Origin: Bacteroidota bacterium
GTDB lineage: Bacteria > Bacteroidota > Rhodothermia > Rhodothermales > Rubricoccaceae
Reading direction: 5' to 3'
NCBI GenBank assembly: GCA_039821555.1
Contig: JBCBNX010000007.1
Coordinates: 95,859-159,858 of the forward strand
DNA: 64,000 nt
Within the stretch, counting starts at the first letter, position 1; the number at the start of each line of letters is the position of its first letter. Positions 43,165 through 52,320 of the stretch are shown here, in pieces. Both the position numbers and the translations under genes were made by a program. The notes below the pieces were generated by a model. That model was not told the DNA's origin. It was given only the letters and a program-made list of their open reading frames with translations, and ran no database searches.

Positions 43165-43286
43165 TGTCATCCTGAGCGAGCGGAGCGAGTTGAAGGATCT
43201 CCGACCGCCTGGATGCTCTGACCACGACTTGGAAGCTGAAGCGCAGATCCTTCGACTCCGCCCTGCGGGCTGCGCTCAGGATGACA
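43165..43286. repeat. Inverted repeat of a widespread palindromic-repeat type (GTCATCCTGAGCG...)
   Basis: The left arm at 43165-43202 starts TGTCATCCTGAGCG and ends GAAGGATCT. The right arm at 43245-43286 is the inverse, AGATCCTTCGACTCCG through to CGCTCAGGATGACA. About 42 bp separate them, so the unit can fold into one long hairpin. The arms yield the spurious peptides CHPERS and GGVEGS well known from databases. It ends 10 bp before the ATG of the downstream gene. No gene is inside. Confidence 0.9.
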
Positions 43287-43296
43287 TCGCTCAATT

Positions 43297-46014
43297 ATGA
43301 CCCGTCTGCTCTCCCCCGTCTTCCTCGCCCATTTCCTCCTTGCGCTCTTCCTCGCCATTCCGGCATTCGCGCAGGTGCCGCGCTTCGACATGCCCGAGAG
43401 CGGGCTGATGCTGGAGCGGCAGACCGAGGCGGGGACGTTCGGCTTCTTCAGCGTGCTCGGCCGCCGCGCGGGCGCGTTCGGCTACGAGGGCAAGCCGTTC
43501 GAGGTGTGGACGTATCCGCAGCAGATCGTCAGCGAGGTGCAGTTCGACGTCGCCATCGACGACTACCCGATCCCGATTGACGGCCTCGCGACGATGGAGC
43601 GCACGGAGGTGCGCCCCGAGGCGACGACGTTCGTCTACACGCACGCCGCGTTCACCATCCGACAGACGCTCTTCGCGCCGATTGACGAGCCCGCCGTCGT
43701 GATGCTGCTCGACATCGACACGGTGCGCCCGCTCACGCTCTCGGTGTCGTTCCGTCCCGACCTAGCGCTCATGTGGCCCGCCGGGCTGATGACCGGCTTC
43801 TCCGGCTTCGACGCGGCGCAGGGGCGCTACTTCGTCGGCGAGGAGACGCAGCGGTTCTACGGCATCATCGGCAGCCCCGGCGCGGTGGACGTGTCGCAGC
43901 AGCCCTACCAGGAGGAGCCTGCCGACCTCCCTACGCGCTTCGAGCTGCGCGTGACGCCGGAGGACGCACGTGCCGGCCTCATCCCGATCATTTTCACGGG
44001 CAGCACTACCGGCCGCGCCGACGCGGAGGCGGTCTATGATCAGCTTCTCGCCGATGTCCCCGGTGCCTACGCGGAGACCGTGCAGCACTACGCCGACCTC
44101 GAAGCGAACACGCTGACCCTCGACACGCCCGATGACCGGCTCGACGAGGCGTTTGCCTGGGCAAAGGTCGGCATCGACAAGGGGCTCGCGACCAACCCGA
44201 CGATCCTAGACCTCGAATCGGACGTGCTGGCCCCGGACGCACGCACCGAGGACACGGGCTTCGTGGCGGGCTTCCGCACGGCGGGCAACTCCGAGCGCCC
44301 CGGCTTCGCATGGTTCTTCGGCCGCGACGCCCTCTGGACGGCCCTCGCCACCACCGCCTACGGCGATTTCGAGACGACCAAGACCGCGCTCGACTTCCTC
44401 CAGCAGTTCCAGCGTGCCGACGGCAAAATCCCGCACGAGATCAGCCAGAGCGCGACGTTCCTGACGTGGTTCGAGGACTACCCCTACCCGTGGGCCAGCG
44501 CCGACGCGACACCGCTCTACCTCATCGTCCTCGCCGACCTCTGGCGCGCAACGGGCGACGATGCGTTTCTCCGCAAGCACTGGGACTCGGCCAAGGCCGC
44601 CTACGCGTTCTCCGAGGGCACCGACCGCGACGGCAACGACCTCCTGGACAACACGGGCGTGGGACACGGCTGGGTCGAGGGCGGCCTGCTCTACCCGCCG
44701 CACGAGGAGCTCTACATGCAAGGCCTCTGGATCGAAGCCTCCGAGAGCCTCGCCGAGATAGCCGACGCGTTGGGCGAAGGCGATCTGGCTGAGCAGGCGC
44801 GGGCCAACGCCGAACGCACCCGCGCGGCCTCCGAAGCGAAATACTGGCTCGCAGACGAGGGCTTCTACGCCGTCACGACGCACTTCCCCGACGCAACGAA
44901 TCTGATCCCCGACGAGGGCGCGCAGGCGGGCACGGCGCTCTCGCAGGGCGGCATCGCCACAGAGCAAGATGCCGTTGTAATGCCCGAGAACACCGCGATG
45001 CAGGGCGTGCCCTTCTGGTGGGCTACGCTCGACCACGACCGCGCGCAGCGGGCGCTTGACGCGCTCGGCAGCGGACACGTCGCCACTGACTGGGGCGCGC
45101 GCATCCTGGACGCGCAGAGCGAGCGCTACGACCCGCTCTCGTACCACAACGGCTCCGTGTGGCCGCTCTTCACTGGCTGGGTATCCATGGGCGGCTACAG
45201 CTACGCGCGCCCGCACGTCGGCTACCAGGGCCTCATGGCGAGCGCGCTGCTCACGCGGCAGGACGCGCTCGGCTACGTCACCGAGCTCCTCTCCGGCGAC
45301 TTCAACACGGCGTTCGGCCGCAGCAGCCACCTCCAAGTCTGGAGCGAGGCGATGGTCGCCACGCCCGCCGTCACCGGCATGCTCGGCCTCGACGCTACCG
45401 CCGACGGCTCCACGCTCCGCTTCGCGCCGCAGTTGCCCCACGACTGGGACCGCCTCGCGCTCACCAACGCCGCCGTGGGCGACGCGCGCTTCGCCATCAC
45501 GATGCAGCGCTACGACGATGCGACTTCGTTCGTGTTCGTCCACGACACGGGCAGCGGCAGCACCACACTCGACTTCGCCCCCGCCTTCCCTCTCGACGCC
45601 ATCGTGGAAGGCCTCCTCGTGAACGGCGAGTTCCTCGAAAGCGACCTTGTCACCGAGGGCGATGTGCAGCGCGTTGTGGCGTCGATTCCCCTCGGGGACC
45701 GCACCGAGATCACGGTGGCGACGGACAGCGGGACCGGCGCTTACGTGCGCCACGAACCTGCCGACTCCGGTGCGCGCAGCATGGGCCTGCGCATCCTCCG
45801 CGACCGGGCCGAGGACGGGGCGCTCAACCTGCTCCTCGAAGGCGTCGGCGGCGAGACGTACGCTTTCGGTATCCGCTCGCCCCGCACGGTCATCGGTGCC
45901 GACGGCGTGGCCGTGCGCGAGACTGAGGCTCGGCACTACGAAGCCACCATCAGCTTCGAGGGCACAGGCCCCGACTACGTGCGCCGCGCGGTGTCCCTAC
46001 CGCTCGGCGACTGA
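43297..46014 (+). CDS. Secreted amylo-alpha-1,6-glucosidase-like (GDE_C/(alpha/alpha)6) enzyme
   Basis: This 905-residue protein has a signal peptide (FLLALFLAIPAFAQ). An N-terminal beta-sandwich with YEGKPFEVWTYPQQIV is followed by a glycogen-debranching-type (alpha/alpha)6 barrel with RPGFAWFFGRDALWT, FQRADGKIPHEIS, DATPLYLIVLADLWRATGD, TGVGHGWVEGG and DPLSYHNGSVWPLFTGW, the glucosidase acid/base and substrate tryptophan regions. It ends in another beta-domain. The exported location suggests debranching or trimming of imported or surface glucans in the periplasm, complementing the cytoplasmic enzymes upstream. Substrate is inferred. Its 5' leader is mostly the inverted repeat at 43165-43286. 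Confidence 0.85.
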   Translation: MTRLLSPVFLAHFLLALFLAIPAFAQVPRFDMPESGLMLERQTEAGTFGFFSVLGRRAGAFGYEGKPFEVWTYPQQIVSEVQFDVAIDDYPIPIDGLATMERTEVRPEATTFVYTHAAFTIRQTLFAPIDEPAVVMLLDIDTVRPLTLSVSFRPDLALMWPAGLMTGFSGFDAAQGRYFVGEETQRFYGIIGSPGAVDVSQQPYQEEPADLPTRFELRVTPEDARAGLIPIIFTGSTTGRADAEAVYDQLLADVPGAYAETVQHYADLEANTLTLDTPDDRLDEAFAWAKVGIDKGLATNPTILDLESDVLAPDARTEDTGFVAGFRTAGNSERPGFAWFFGRDALWTALATTAYGDFETTKTALDFLQQFQRADGKIPHEISQSATFLTWFEDYPYPWASADATPLYLIVLADLWRATGDDAFLRKHWDSAKAAYAFSEGTDRDGNDLLDNTGVGHGWVEGGLLYPPHEELYMQGLWIEASESLAEIADALGEGDLAEQARANAERTRAASEAKYWLADEGFYAVTTHFPDATNLIPDEGAQAGTALSQGGIATEQDAVVMPENTAMQGVPFWWATLDHDRAQRALDALGSGHVATDWGARILDAQSERYDPLSYHNGSVWPLFTGWVSMGGYSYARPHVGYQGLMASALLTRQDALGYVTELLSGDFNTAFGRSSHLQVWSEAMVATPAVTGMLGLDATADGSTLRFAPQLPHDWDRLALTNAAVGDARFAITMQRYDDATSFVFVHDTGSGSTTLDFAPAFPLDAIVEGLLVNGEFLESDLVTEGDVQRVVASIPLGDRTEITVATDSGTGAYVRHEPADSGARSMGLRILRDRAEDGALNLLLEGVGGETYAFGIRSPRTVIGADGVAVRETEARHYEATISFEGTGPDYVRRAVSLPLGD

Positions 46015-46164
46015 GCAGACCGCTCATCGTCGCCATGGCCTTCTGGAAGGGCTTTCACTTGGCGAAACAACCTGGAAGCCGTATCGTCTCGGCAGGGGCG
46101 GACGTGCTACGACGCTGACGCACGTCCACTTCGGTTGCTTCGACCACCATCCTGCAGGTCTGCC

Positions 46165-46635
46165 ATGCGTACCTCGTTGTTTTCCGCCCTCCTCGTTGCC
46201 CTAGTGGGCGTGCTTTGGACGGGCTGCGTCGTAACCGACGCCACTACTGAGGGCACGACCCCAGGCTCGGGTGAAGCGCACAACCCCGACCGCGTCGATG
46301 CCGAGGATCTGGAAGGGCGCCCGATCGCGCGGGTCGAAGAGATGCTGCGCGGGCAGATTGCGGGCGTCCGCGTGACCGAGTCCGGAGGCAACCTCGTGAT
46401 CCGGATTCGCGGGGGCAGCTCGTCGCTCTACAGCAGCTCCGACCCGCTCTTCATCCTGGACGGCATGCCGATTCGGCCGTCGTCGGCGGGCGCACTCACC
46501 GGTGTCAACCCGCGGGACGTAGCCTCGATTGAGGTCCTCAAGAACGCCTCCGACACGGCGATGTACGGGGCGCGCGGGGCCAACGGCGTGATCCTGATCA
46601 CGACCAAGCGTGCAGGACCCAGCTCGGGCACCTGA
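46165..46635 (+). CDS. Lipoprotein consisting of a lone TonB-receptor plug domain
   Basis: This 156-residue protein has a lipoprotein signal peptide (ALLVALVGVLWTGC, Cys about 21). An acidic stretch follows, then VEEMLRGQIAGVRVTESGGN, LVIRIRGGSSS, DPLFILDGMPI, GVNPRDVASIEVLKNAS and TAMYGARGANGVILITTK. That is the full plug domain of SusC/RagA-type TonB-dependent receptors. The barrel that should follow is absent: a stop codon lies just after the plug. It precedes two DUF4249-like lipoproteins and a complete receptor on the same strand. Whether it binds the receptor or has another role is unknown. I start at the ATG at 46165, where the leader begins. Confidence 0.85.
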   Translation: MRTSLFSALLVALVGVLWTGCVVTDATTEGTTPGSGEAHNPDRVDAEDLEGRPIARVEEMLRGQIAGVRVTESGGNLVIRIRGGSSSLYSSSDPLFILDGMPIRPSSAGALTGVNPRDVASIEVLKNASDTAMYGARGANGVILITTKRAGPSSGT

Positions 46636-46658
46636 GCCGTGTTGATCGCTGTTGCTCG

Positions 46659-47531
46659 ATGACCGTCCACGCCTACCTGCTCCTCAGCTGCGGCCTGCTC
46701 GCCCTAGCCCTGGCTAGTAGCGGCTGCGAGACTTCCCTTGACCCGTTCGAGGAGACCGATGTCCGGTTCTCCGTGTTCGGCTACCTGGACGTGTCGGCGG
46801 ACACCCAGTTCGTGCGCGTCAGCGAACTCCGTGAGTCGATCTTTCTCACAGACGAGCTGGACGCCGTCGTCGTGCTGGAGGAGGTAAGCGGGGCTACCAG
46901 GACCGAGTTGCGCGACTCGCTGCTGACCTTCACCTCGGGCACTCGGGTACACGCACCATGGACGGCCGTCCCCATTGCGCCGTCGTCGACGTACCGGCTC
47001 TCGGTGACGGCCTCCGATGGCTCCAGCGCGAGCGCTACGATCCAAACGCCAGCACCATCGCCAGAGCCATTTCTCAACGCCGGAGTCACAGAGGCGTCGA
47101 ACGCGATGAACCCGCCCAACCTGCAGGCAATCTCAATCCCGGGCGTGGAGAAGCTGGCCGACCTCCGCATCGAGTATGTGCTGGCGGAGACGGGTTCGCG
47201 CGTCACTGTTTCCTACCTCGATCAAGTGCGGCGTGACCCCAACGGCGTTCTCCAACTTGGCTTCGATGCCTACGCCGACGTCCAGCAACAGGTCACAGGC
47301 GGCACCGCTGGCTTCTGTCCTAGCCTGGAGAGTGCAGCAGTGTTCATCGCCACAACCACCGACGCCTGGCCGGACTTCGCGCTCATCGACCTCGAACGGC
47401 TGGTCCTTCCCGGGACGGTCTCCAACGTGGAAGGAGGACTGGGCTTCGTCGGGGGCGTCGCGACGCAGCGCCGACCGTGGCTGGCGCTGACGCTGGCCTT
47501 CTCGATCAACCAAGCCAGTTGCCAACTCTAA
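46659..47531 (+). CDS. DUF4249-like lipoprotein, first of a tandem pair
   Basis: The 290-residue protein has a lipoprotein leader (LLLSCGLLALALASSGC, Cys about 23), then FSVFGYLDVSADTQFVRVSELR, followed by beta strands and an acidic region. The next gene encodes a clear relative: GYLDVSADTQ-VRVSEL, the ATIQTP/ATFRTP strand and the WPDF...VEGGLGFVGG end are shared. Lipoproteins of the DUF4249 group are typically encoded beside TonB-dependent receptors in Bacteroidota and are thought to sit at the surface with them. Assignment to DUF4249 is likely rather than certain. It is 23 bp after the plug-domain gene. Confidence 0.72.
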   Translation: MTVHAYLLLSCGLLALALASSGCETSLDPFEETDVRFSVFGYLDVSADTQFVRVSELRESIFLTDELDAVVVLEEVSGATRTELRDSLLTFTSGTRVHAPWTAVPIAPSSTYRLSVTASDGSSASATIQTPAPSPEPFLNAGVTEASNAMNPPNLQAISIPGVEKLADLRIEYVLAETGSRVTVSYLDQVRRDPNGVLQLGFDAYADVQQQVTGGTAGFCPSLESAAVFIATTTDAWPDFALIDLERLVLPGTVSNVEGGLGFVGGVATQRRPWLALTLAFSINQASCQL

Positions 47532-47599
47532 GGCGCCTTCGGCTTGCCGCCCTCCGCTCTCCATCCTACCTTCAGGCTCGCTTTTCTCCCCCTGCTTCC

Positions 47600-48460
47600 A
47601 TGCCCGTGCGCCTTTTCGCGATCGTCCTCTCGGCCGTGCTGCTTGTCGGGTGCGAGGAGAGCTTCGACCCCTTCGAAGACGCAGAAGCTCGGTTCTCGAT
47701 CCAGGGGTATTTGGACGTCTCGGCCGACACGCAATACGTCCGCGTGAGCGAACTGCAGCAGTCCGCGTTCGCCGACCCTGAGGTCAACGCGACCATTACG
47801 CTAGACGACCTGAACCAGGGCACTTCGGTCACGCTACGCGACTCCGTTTTCACCTACGAGAACGGTGCGCGGCTCCACAACTTCTGGACGGCTGCTCCGA
47901 TCGCGGCGAGCACGTCCTACCGGATTACAGCCGCTGCACCTGATGGAGCGTCGGCGTCCGCTACGTTCCGAACGCCGAACGAGATTCCCGCGCCCGAGCT
48001 AGAGTCCGGCATCTCATTGGCCTCCTCGCCCGACAACCCGCCGATGTCGCAGGCCCTCACCATCTTCGAGGTCGACAAAGTCGCGGACCTTCAGATACGT
48101 TACGAGCTAGCCAACCCGAACACGACGCTCCAGCTGAGCTATACGGACCAGCTCACGCGGGCGCCGAACGGACGCCTGACCCTCGCCTTCAACGCCTACG
48201 CCGATGTCCAGGAAGCCCTGACCGGCTCGGTTGGAACCGTCTGTCCCGGTCTTCGGCGTGCGGAGATTGTGCTGGCCACCACCACCAGCGAGTGGCCCGA
48301 CTTCCAGCTGTTCGACATCGAGGAACTCGTGCTGCCGTCGTCCGAAACGAACAACGTGGAAGGAGGGCTCGGCTTCGTAGGTGGAATTTTGACTTTAGGA
48401 ACGGAGTGGGACGCGCTGCGCGGCGTGTTCTCGCTGAACCAAGCGGGGTGCAATGGCTGA
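47600..48460 (+). CDS. DUF4249-like lipoprotein, second of a tandem pair
   Basis: The 286-residue protein has the lipoprotein leader VRLFAIVLSAVLLVGC (Cys about 16) and mature parts FSIQGYLDVSADTQYVRVSELQ, TSYRITAAAPDGASASATFRTP and WPDFQLFDIEELVLPSS, ending NNVEGGLGFVGG. It is a tandem paralogue of the preceding gene. Its stop overlaps the start of the TonB-dependent receptor by 8 bases, so it is translationally tied to that receptor and is probably its partner. The ATG at 47600 is chosen because the leader starts there. Confidence 0.75.
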   Translation: MPVRLFAIVLSAVLLVGCEESFDPFEDAEARFSIQGYLDVSADTQYVRVSELQQSAFADPEVNATITLDDLNQGTSVTLRDSVFTYENGARLHNFWTAAPIAASTSYRITAAAPDGASASATFRTPNEIPAPELESGISLASSPDNPPMSQALTIFEVDKVADLQIRYELANPNTTLQLSYTDQLTRAPNGRLTLAFNAYADVQEALTGSVGTVCPGLRRAEIVLATTTSEWPDFQLFDIEELVLPSSETNNVEGGLGFVGGILTLGTEWDALRGVFSLNQAGCNG

Positions 48461-50780
48461 TCGGGTGTCTGACCCAGCGTCTAGGCTACGCCTGCCCGTG
48501 CTCGTGGCGCTCCTCGTAGCGACCTTCGCGACCACGGTGCAGGCCCAACCCATTACCAACTCGGTGCGAGGCTTCGTCACCGACGAGGAAAACGGCCTTG
48601 CCCTGCCGGGGGCAACCGTCGGGCTCTTCAGCCTCGCGAACCCGAACGCGACGCCGACGCAAACGGTGACCGACGGCGACGGCGTGTTCCAGCTCGTGGG
48701 TCGGTTCGCAGGCCGCTACACCCTCCGCGTGTCGTTCGTTGGCTACGAGACGAGCATCGACACGCTGTTGTTGGGGCAGCAGTCCTTTGTCAATGTCACC
48801 GTGGCGCTTGTACCCGGCCAGACGCTGGGCGAGGTGCAGGTCGAGGCCGACGGCGGCGCAGCGTCCGTCGAGGCGGGCCGTCAGTCGATTCGCCCGCAAG
48901 ACCTCGCCCGCATTCCGACGCCGGACCTGTCCGGTGACCTCGCCAGCTACCTCCAGGCGCTGCCGAGCGTCGTGGCCGTCGGTGACCGAGGCGGCGGCCT
49001 CTACGTGCGAGGCGGGACGCCGCCGCAAAACCTCGTGCTGATGGACGGCGCTCTCGTCTACCAGCCCTTTCACATCGTCGGCTTCTTCTCCGCCTTCCCT
49101 GAAGACCTCGTCGCCAATACCGAGTTCTACGCGGGCGGCTTCGGCGCGCGCTACTCGGGACGCATCGCCTCGGTGCTCGACGTGACCATGCGCGAGGGCA
49201 ACTACCAGCGCTTCGCGGGGTCGGGGTCGGCCAGCCCGTTCCTGCTCTCCGCTCAGGCCGAGGGACCGATCACGCCAGGCGTCCTGTCCGTCATCGGCTC
49301 GGTCCGGGCCTCCGTGATCGAGCAGACGGGCTCGCTCTACGGCGAAGACCTGCCCCTCCGCTTCGGCGACGTATACGTCAAGCTCACCCGCGCCGAAGCC
49401 GAGACGGGCCGCTGCAGCCTCACGGGCCTCTACACCTTCGACGAGGGCCAAGTCGACCCGCGCGACCCCGACGGCGATGTCTTCGGCTGGAACAACGCGG
49501 CTCTGGGCGGACGCTGCGTGCTGCTTCCGCGCAACGTCCCCTACGAGTTCGAGACGAGCGCCAGCGTGTCGTATGTCAGCAACTCAGTCGGGACTTCGGC
49601 CCGCCCGGAACGCGAGTCGTCGGCGCTCCTCTTCAACGCCGAGGCGCACCTGACGCACCTCCGCCCGCGCCTGCGCCTCAGCGGCGGCCTCTTCACCCGC
49701 ACAGACGACCTCAACTACCGGCTCGGCGGCCAGTTCGTCGGTATCTCAGCCGACGAGAAGCGCCTGCTCGCCTCGGGCGGATACGTTGAAGCCGAATGGC
49801 AAGCGAGCTATGGCCTTACGCTGCAGCCCGGCCTCAACATCACGACCTTCTACGGCGACTACCCGGCGAGCCTGGAGCCTCGAATCCGGATGAACTGGCA
49901 GCCCTGGGGCGTCGACGGACCGACGCAGATCAGCGGGGCGGCCGGCGTCTACCGCCAGACGGTCAACGGCATCAGCGACGAGCGGGACGCCGGTTCGGTG
50001 TTTCTGGCTTGGCTCCCCAATCCGCTTGCGGAAGAGCAGGACCCGGACAACGCGATCAACGTGTCGGACGAGCCGGCCGAGGCCCTGCACGCCATGGTTG
50101 GGATTCAGCAGCAGATTGGGCCCTTCAAGCTAGTAGCTGAAGGCTATGGCAAGCGCCTGCGCAACCTGGCCGTGCCCATCTGGAGCGCCCTCGCGCGCTT
50201 CACGACCAGCCTCACGCCCGCCGAGGGCACCGTCTATGGCATCGACGCCCGCCTGGAGTGGCAGCGCGGCCCGTTCTACGCCTTCGTCGGTTACGGCCTC
50301 GCCGAGACGGAGTACACCATCCAGCAAGCCCCGCTCTCGGGCGACGGGCCAGTCGGCCCTCAGACCTACAACCCGCCGCACGACCGCCGCCACCAAGTCA
50401 ACGCGCTCGCGAGCCTCGAACTTGGCGGGTTTGAAGCGAGCGTTCGCTGGCAGTACGGCTCCGGCCTCCCCTTCACGCGCCCATTTGGCTTCGACACGTA
50501 CGTCCCCTTCTTCCCACTGCCCGACGTCACGGAGACGTTCGGCATCCCGCGCGTGCTCTACCGCGAGCCGTTCAACGGCCGCCTCCCCGCCTACCACCGC
50601 CTCGACGTGTCGGTGTCACGCACCTTCGAGTTCGGCCCCGGCGATCTGAGCGTCCAGGTCGGTGCGATCAACGTGTACGACCGCGCGAACCTGTTCTACT
50701 TCGACATCTTCACGGTGCGGCGCGTGGACCAGCTCCCGCTGCTCCCATTCCTGGGCGTGAAATACGAACTCGGCAACTAG
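48453..50780 (+). CDS. TonB-dependent outer-membrane receptor
   Basis: This 775-residue protein has a signal peptide (VLVALLVATFATTVQAQ), then a carboxypeptidase-like regulatory domain at about residues 30-115 (VRGFVTDEENGLALPGATV, YTLRVSFVGYET), a plug domain with LPSVVAVGDRGGGLYVRGG, TPPQNLVLMDGALVY and GGFGARYSGRIASVLDVTM, and a 22-strand-type barrel to the C-terminus (LGVKYELGN). Such receptors import large or scarce ligands using TonB energy. The two upstream lipoproteins suggest a surface-lipoprotein-assisted type. The ligand is not evident. It is coupled to the upstream DUF4249-like gene by an 8-base overlap and converges with the next gene by 4 bases. Confidence 0.9.
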   Translation: MADRVSDPASRLRLPVLVALLVATFATTVQAQPITNSVRGFVTDEENGLALPGATVGLFSLANPNATPTQTVTDGDGVFQLVGRFAGRYTLRVSFVGYETSIDTLLLGQQSFVNVTVALVPGQTLGEVQVEADGGAASVEAGRQSIRPQDLARIPTPDLSGDLASYLQALPSVVAVGDRGGGLYVRGGTPPQNLVLMDGALVYQPFHIVGFFSAFPEDLVANTEFYAGGFGARYSGRIASVLDVTMREGNYQRFAGSGSASPFLLSAQAEGPITPGVLSVIGSVRASVIEQTGSLYGEDLPLRFGDVYVKLTRAEAETGRCSLTGLYTFDEGQVDPRDPDGDVFGWNNAALGGRCVLLPRNVPYEFETSASVSYVSNSVGTSARPERESSALLFNAEAHLTHLRPRLRLSGGLFTRTDDLNYRLGGQFVGISADEKRLLASGGYVEAEWQASYGLTLQPGLNITTFYGDYPASLEPRIRMNWQPWGVDGPTQISGAAGVYRQTVNGISDERDAGSVFLAWLPNPLAEEQDPDNAINVSDEPAEALHAMVGIQQQIGPFKLVAEGYGKRLRNLAVPIWSALARFTTSLTPAEGTVYGIDARLEWQRGPFYAFVGYGLAETEYTIQQAPLSGDGPVGPQTYNPPHDRRHQVNALASLELGGFEASVRWQYGSGLPFTRPFGFDTYVPFFPLPDVTETFGIPRVLYREPFNGRLPAYHRLDVSVSRTFEFGPGDLSVQVGAINVYDRANLFYFDIFTVRRVDQLPLLPFLGVKYELGN

Positions 50781-52093
50781 CTCGCCGCCCGTTCTCTCGC
50801 TTGTTCGAAAAAGGCGTCGCTGCCGAGCAGGATCGCGACGAGGCCCTGGTCGAGGGCCTGCCGTCCCGTCTCGATGAACACAGCCGTGGGCAGGTCCTGC
50901 ATGAGAAGGACCGCCACGCGTGCCGTGCCGTCCGGACGGCGTGCATACGCGCCGATGGAGTAGAGGCCTGTGAAGCCTCCAGCCTTGCCTTTCACCTCGG
51001 CATCGGGGACGACGGACGAAAACAGCTCGATGGGGTTGCCGAGCGTCTGGTGCACCGTTGCCGACACGGTGTCGCTCACGAGAGCACCCGTGGCGACGGC
51101 CGCGAGCACGTCCGCATAGGCCTTCGCCGTGCCCTGCGGAAACGATGCTCGGGCGGCATCGCGCTGCTGCTCGACGGTCATGCCGAGGCTCTCGAAGCGC
51201 AGTCGCTCCCGTTCCCGAGCACCGTACGGCTCGTCCTCGCGGAGCCGTTCAGCGACGGCGAAGGCGGTGTCAGCCTGCTGCGAGGATGAGAGCGCGAGGA
51301 AGCCGTCCAACCGCTCCTGTGCCGTCGCACCGCGATAGGTCGGCGTCCAAGCGAGGTAGAGCCCACTCGTTGGTACTGGCGGGCCGAGGGCGTGGTCGCG
51401 GGCAAGATCTGCTACGGCGCGTCGGTCGAGGAGGAGCGTCAGGTAGTCCGCACTCGGCCGATCGCCGAACCGGGCTGCAGCCTCCACCACCCGCTGCACA
51501 GGCATGCGCATCTGCACGTCGATGACGTCCTGGGGTCGGCCCTCGCCCTCCTGCACAACCAACGTGTCGGCGAGCCCCATCTGGGCCAACGTGGCAAGGT
51601 GGCGATCCCCCTCGATGGCCGGCAAGGCAAAGGCACCGAGGCTAGCCGGCAGCAACCGCTGCCCGCCCAAGTCGACCTGTTCTGCCTCCAGGGTCGCCGC
51701 CCAGTCGCGGACGTATGGAACGACGTCGTCGGGGTCGAGGCGGCCCTCGGCAACGTCCGTCGCGTACGCGGTCGCGAGTAGCAGGGTAGGCAGTCCCGTG
51801 ACCGGGCGTTCGACCTCCGCACCCACAAAGAGGCCGTCGTCTGGCGCGTTGGTGTCGAAAACCACCAGGGATGCCTGCTCGGGATGGCGGAGCACATAAG
51901 CAAGGAGGCTATCCGGCGAGGTCAGGTTGGCGGCGGCATCGCGGCCCTCGGTCACTGCCGCCATGTCGCTCAGCTTCGCTTTAAACGAGTCGAGCCGCGT
52001 GACCACAAACACGACGGTGGCGACCAGCATCAGCGCACCAATGATCCTGAGGTGGCGGCTGGCGCCGGTACGAGATGCAGGAGAGTCGGCCAT
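50777..52093 (-). CDS. Membrane-anchored beta-lactamase-fold protein, active-site residues apparently lost
   Basis: The 438-residue protein has an N-terminal anchor helix at about residues 18-37 (IIGALMLVATVVFVVT). The rest follows the class A beta-lactamase/serine hydrolase layout: an opening strand with VVFDTNAPDDGLFVGAEV, the position of Ser-x-x-Lys in RPVTGLPTLLLATAYATDV, a central helical domain, and VKGKAGGFTGLYSIGAYARRPDG, VAVLLMQDLP, the KTG-type strand and closing strands. At the usual catalytic site I see no Ser-x-x-Lys. It may be a pseudoenzyme binding a peptide or wall component. Its stop overlaps that of the TonB receptor by 4 bases. Confidence 0.65.
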   Translation of the reverse strand: MADSPASRTGASRHLRIIGALMLVATVVFVVTRLDSFKAKLSDMAAVTEGRDAAANLTSPDSLLAYVLRHPEQASLVVFDTNAPDDGLFVGAEVERPVTGLPTLLLATAYATDVAEGRLDPDDVVPYVRDWAATLEAEQVDLGGQRLLPASLGAFALPAIEGDRHLATLAQMGLADTLVVQEGEGRPQDVIDVQMRMPVQRVVEAAARFGDRPSADYLTLLLDRRAVADLARDHALGPPVPTSGLYLAWTPTYRGATAQERLDGFLALSSSQQADTAFAVAERLREDEPYGARERERLRFESLGMTVEQQRDAARASFPQGTAKAYADVLAAVATGALVSDTVSATVHQTLGNPIELFSSVVPDAEVKGKAGGFTGLYSIGAYARRPDGTARVAVLLMQDLPTAVFIETGRQALDQGLVAILLGSDAFFEQARERAAS

Positions 52094-52320
52094 GGATCGG
52101 TAGCGTGGGTTCGGTCAGACTAGGGGAAGACCTGAGGAGCTGGAAGGTAGCATTCCCAGCAACACCAGCCGCGTTCGGCGACGCTAAAATCGTAGCACGC
52201 TGGGGACCCTCCGTCGTCCCCTTTCGGTTGATTTGCTCTGCCCTTTGCGGTGATTTGGCGCGCTTTGCACTTCTGTCGCGGCTCATTGCTTTCTCACTCC
52301 CCCCTCTCCTCTCTCTGTCT

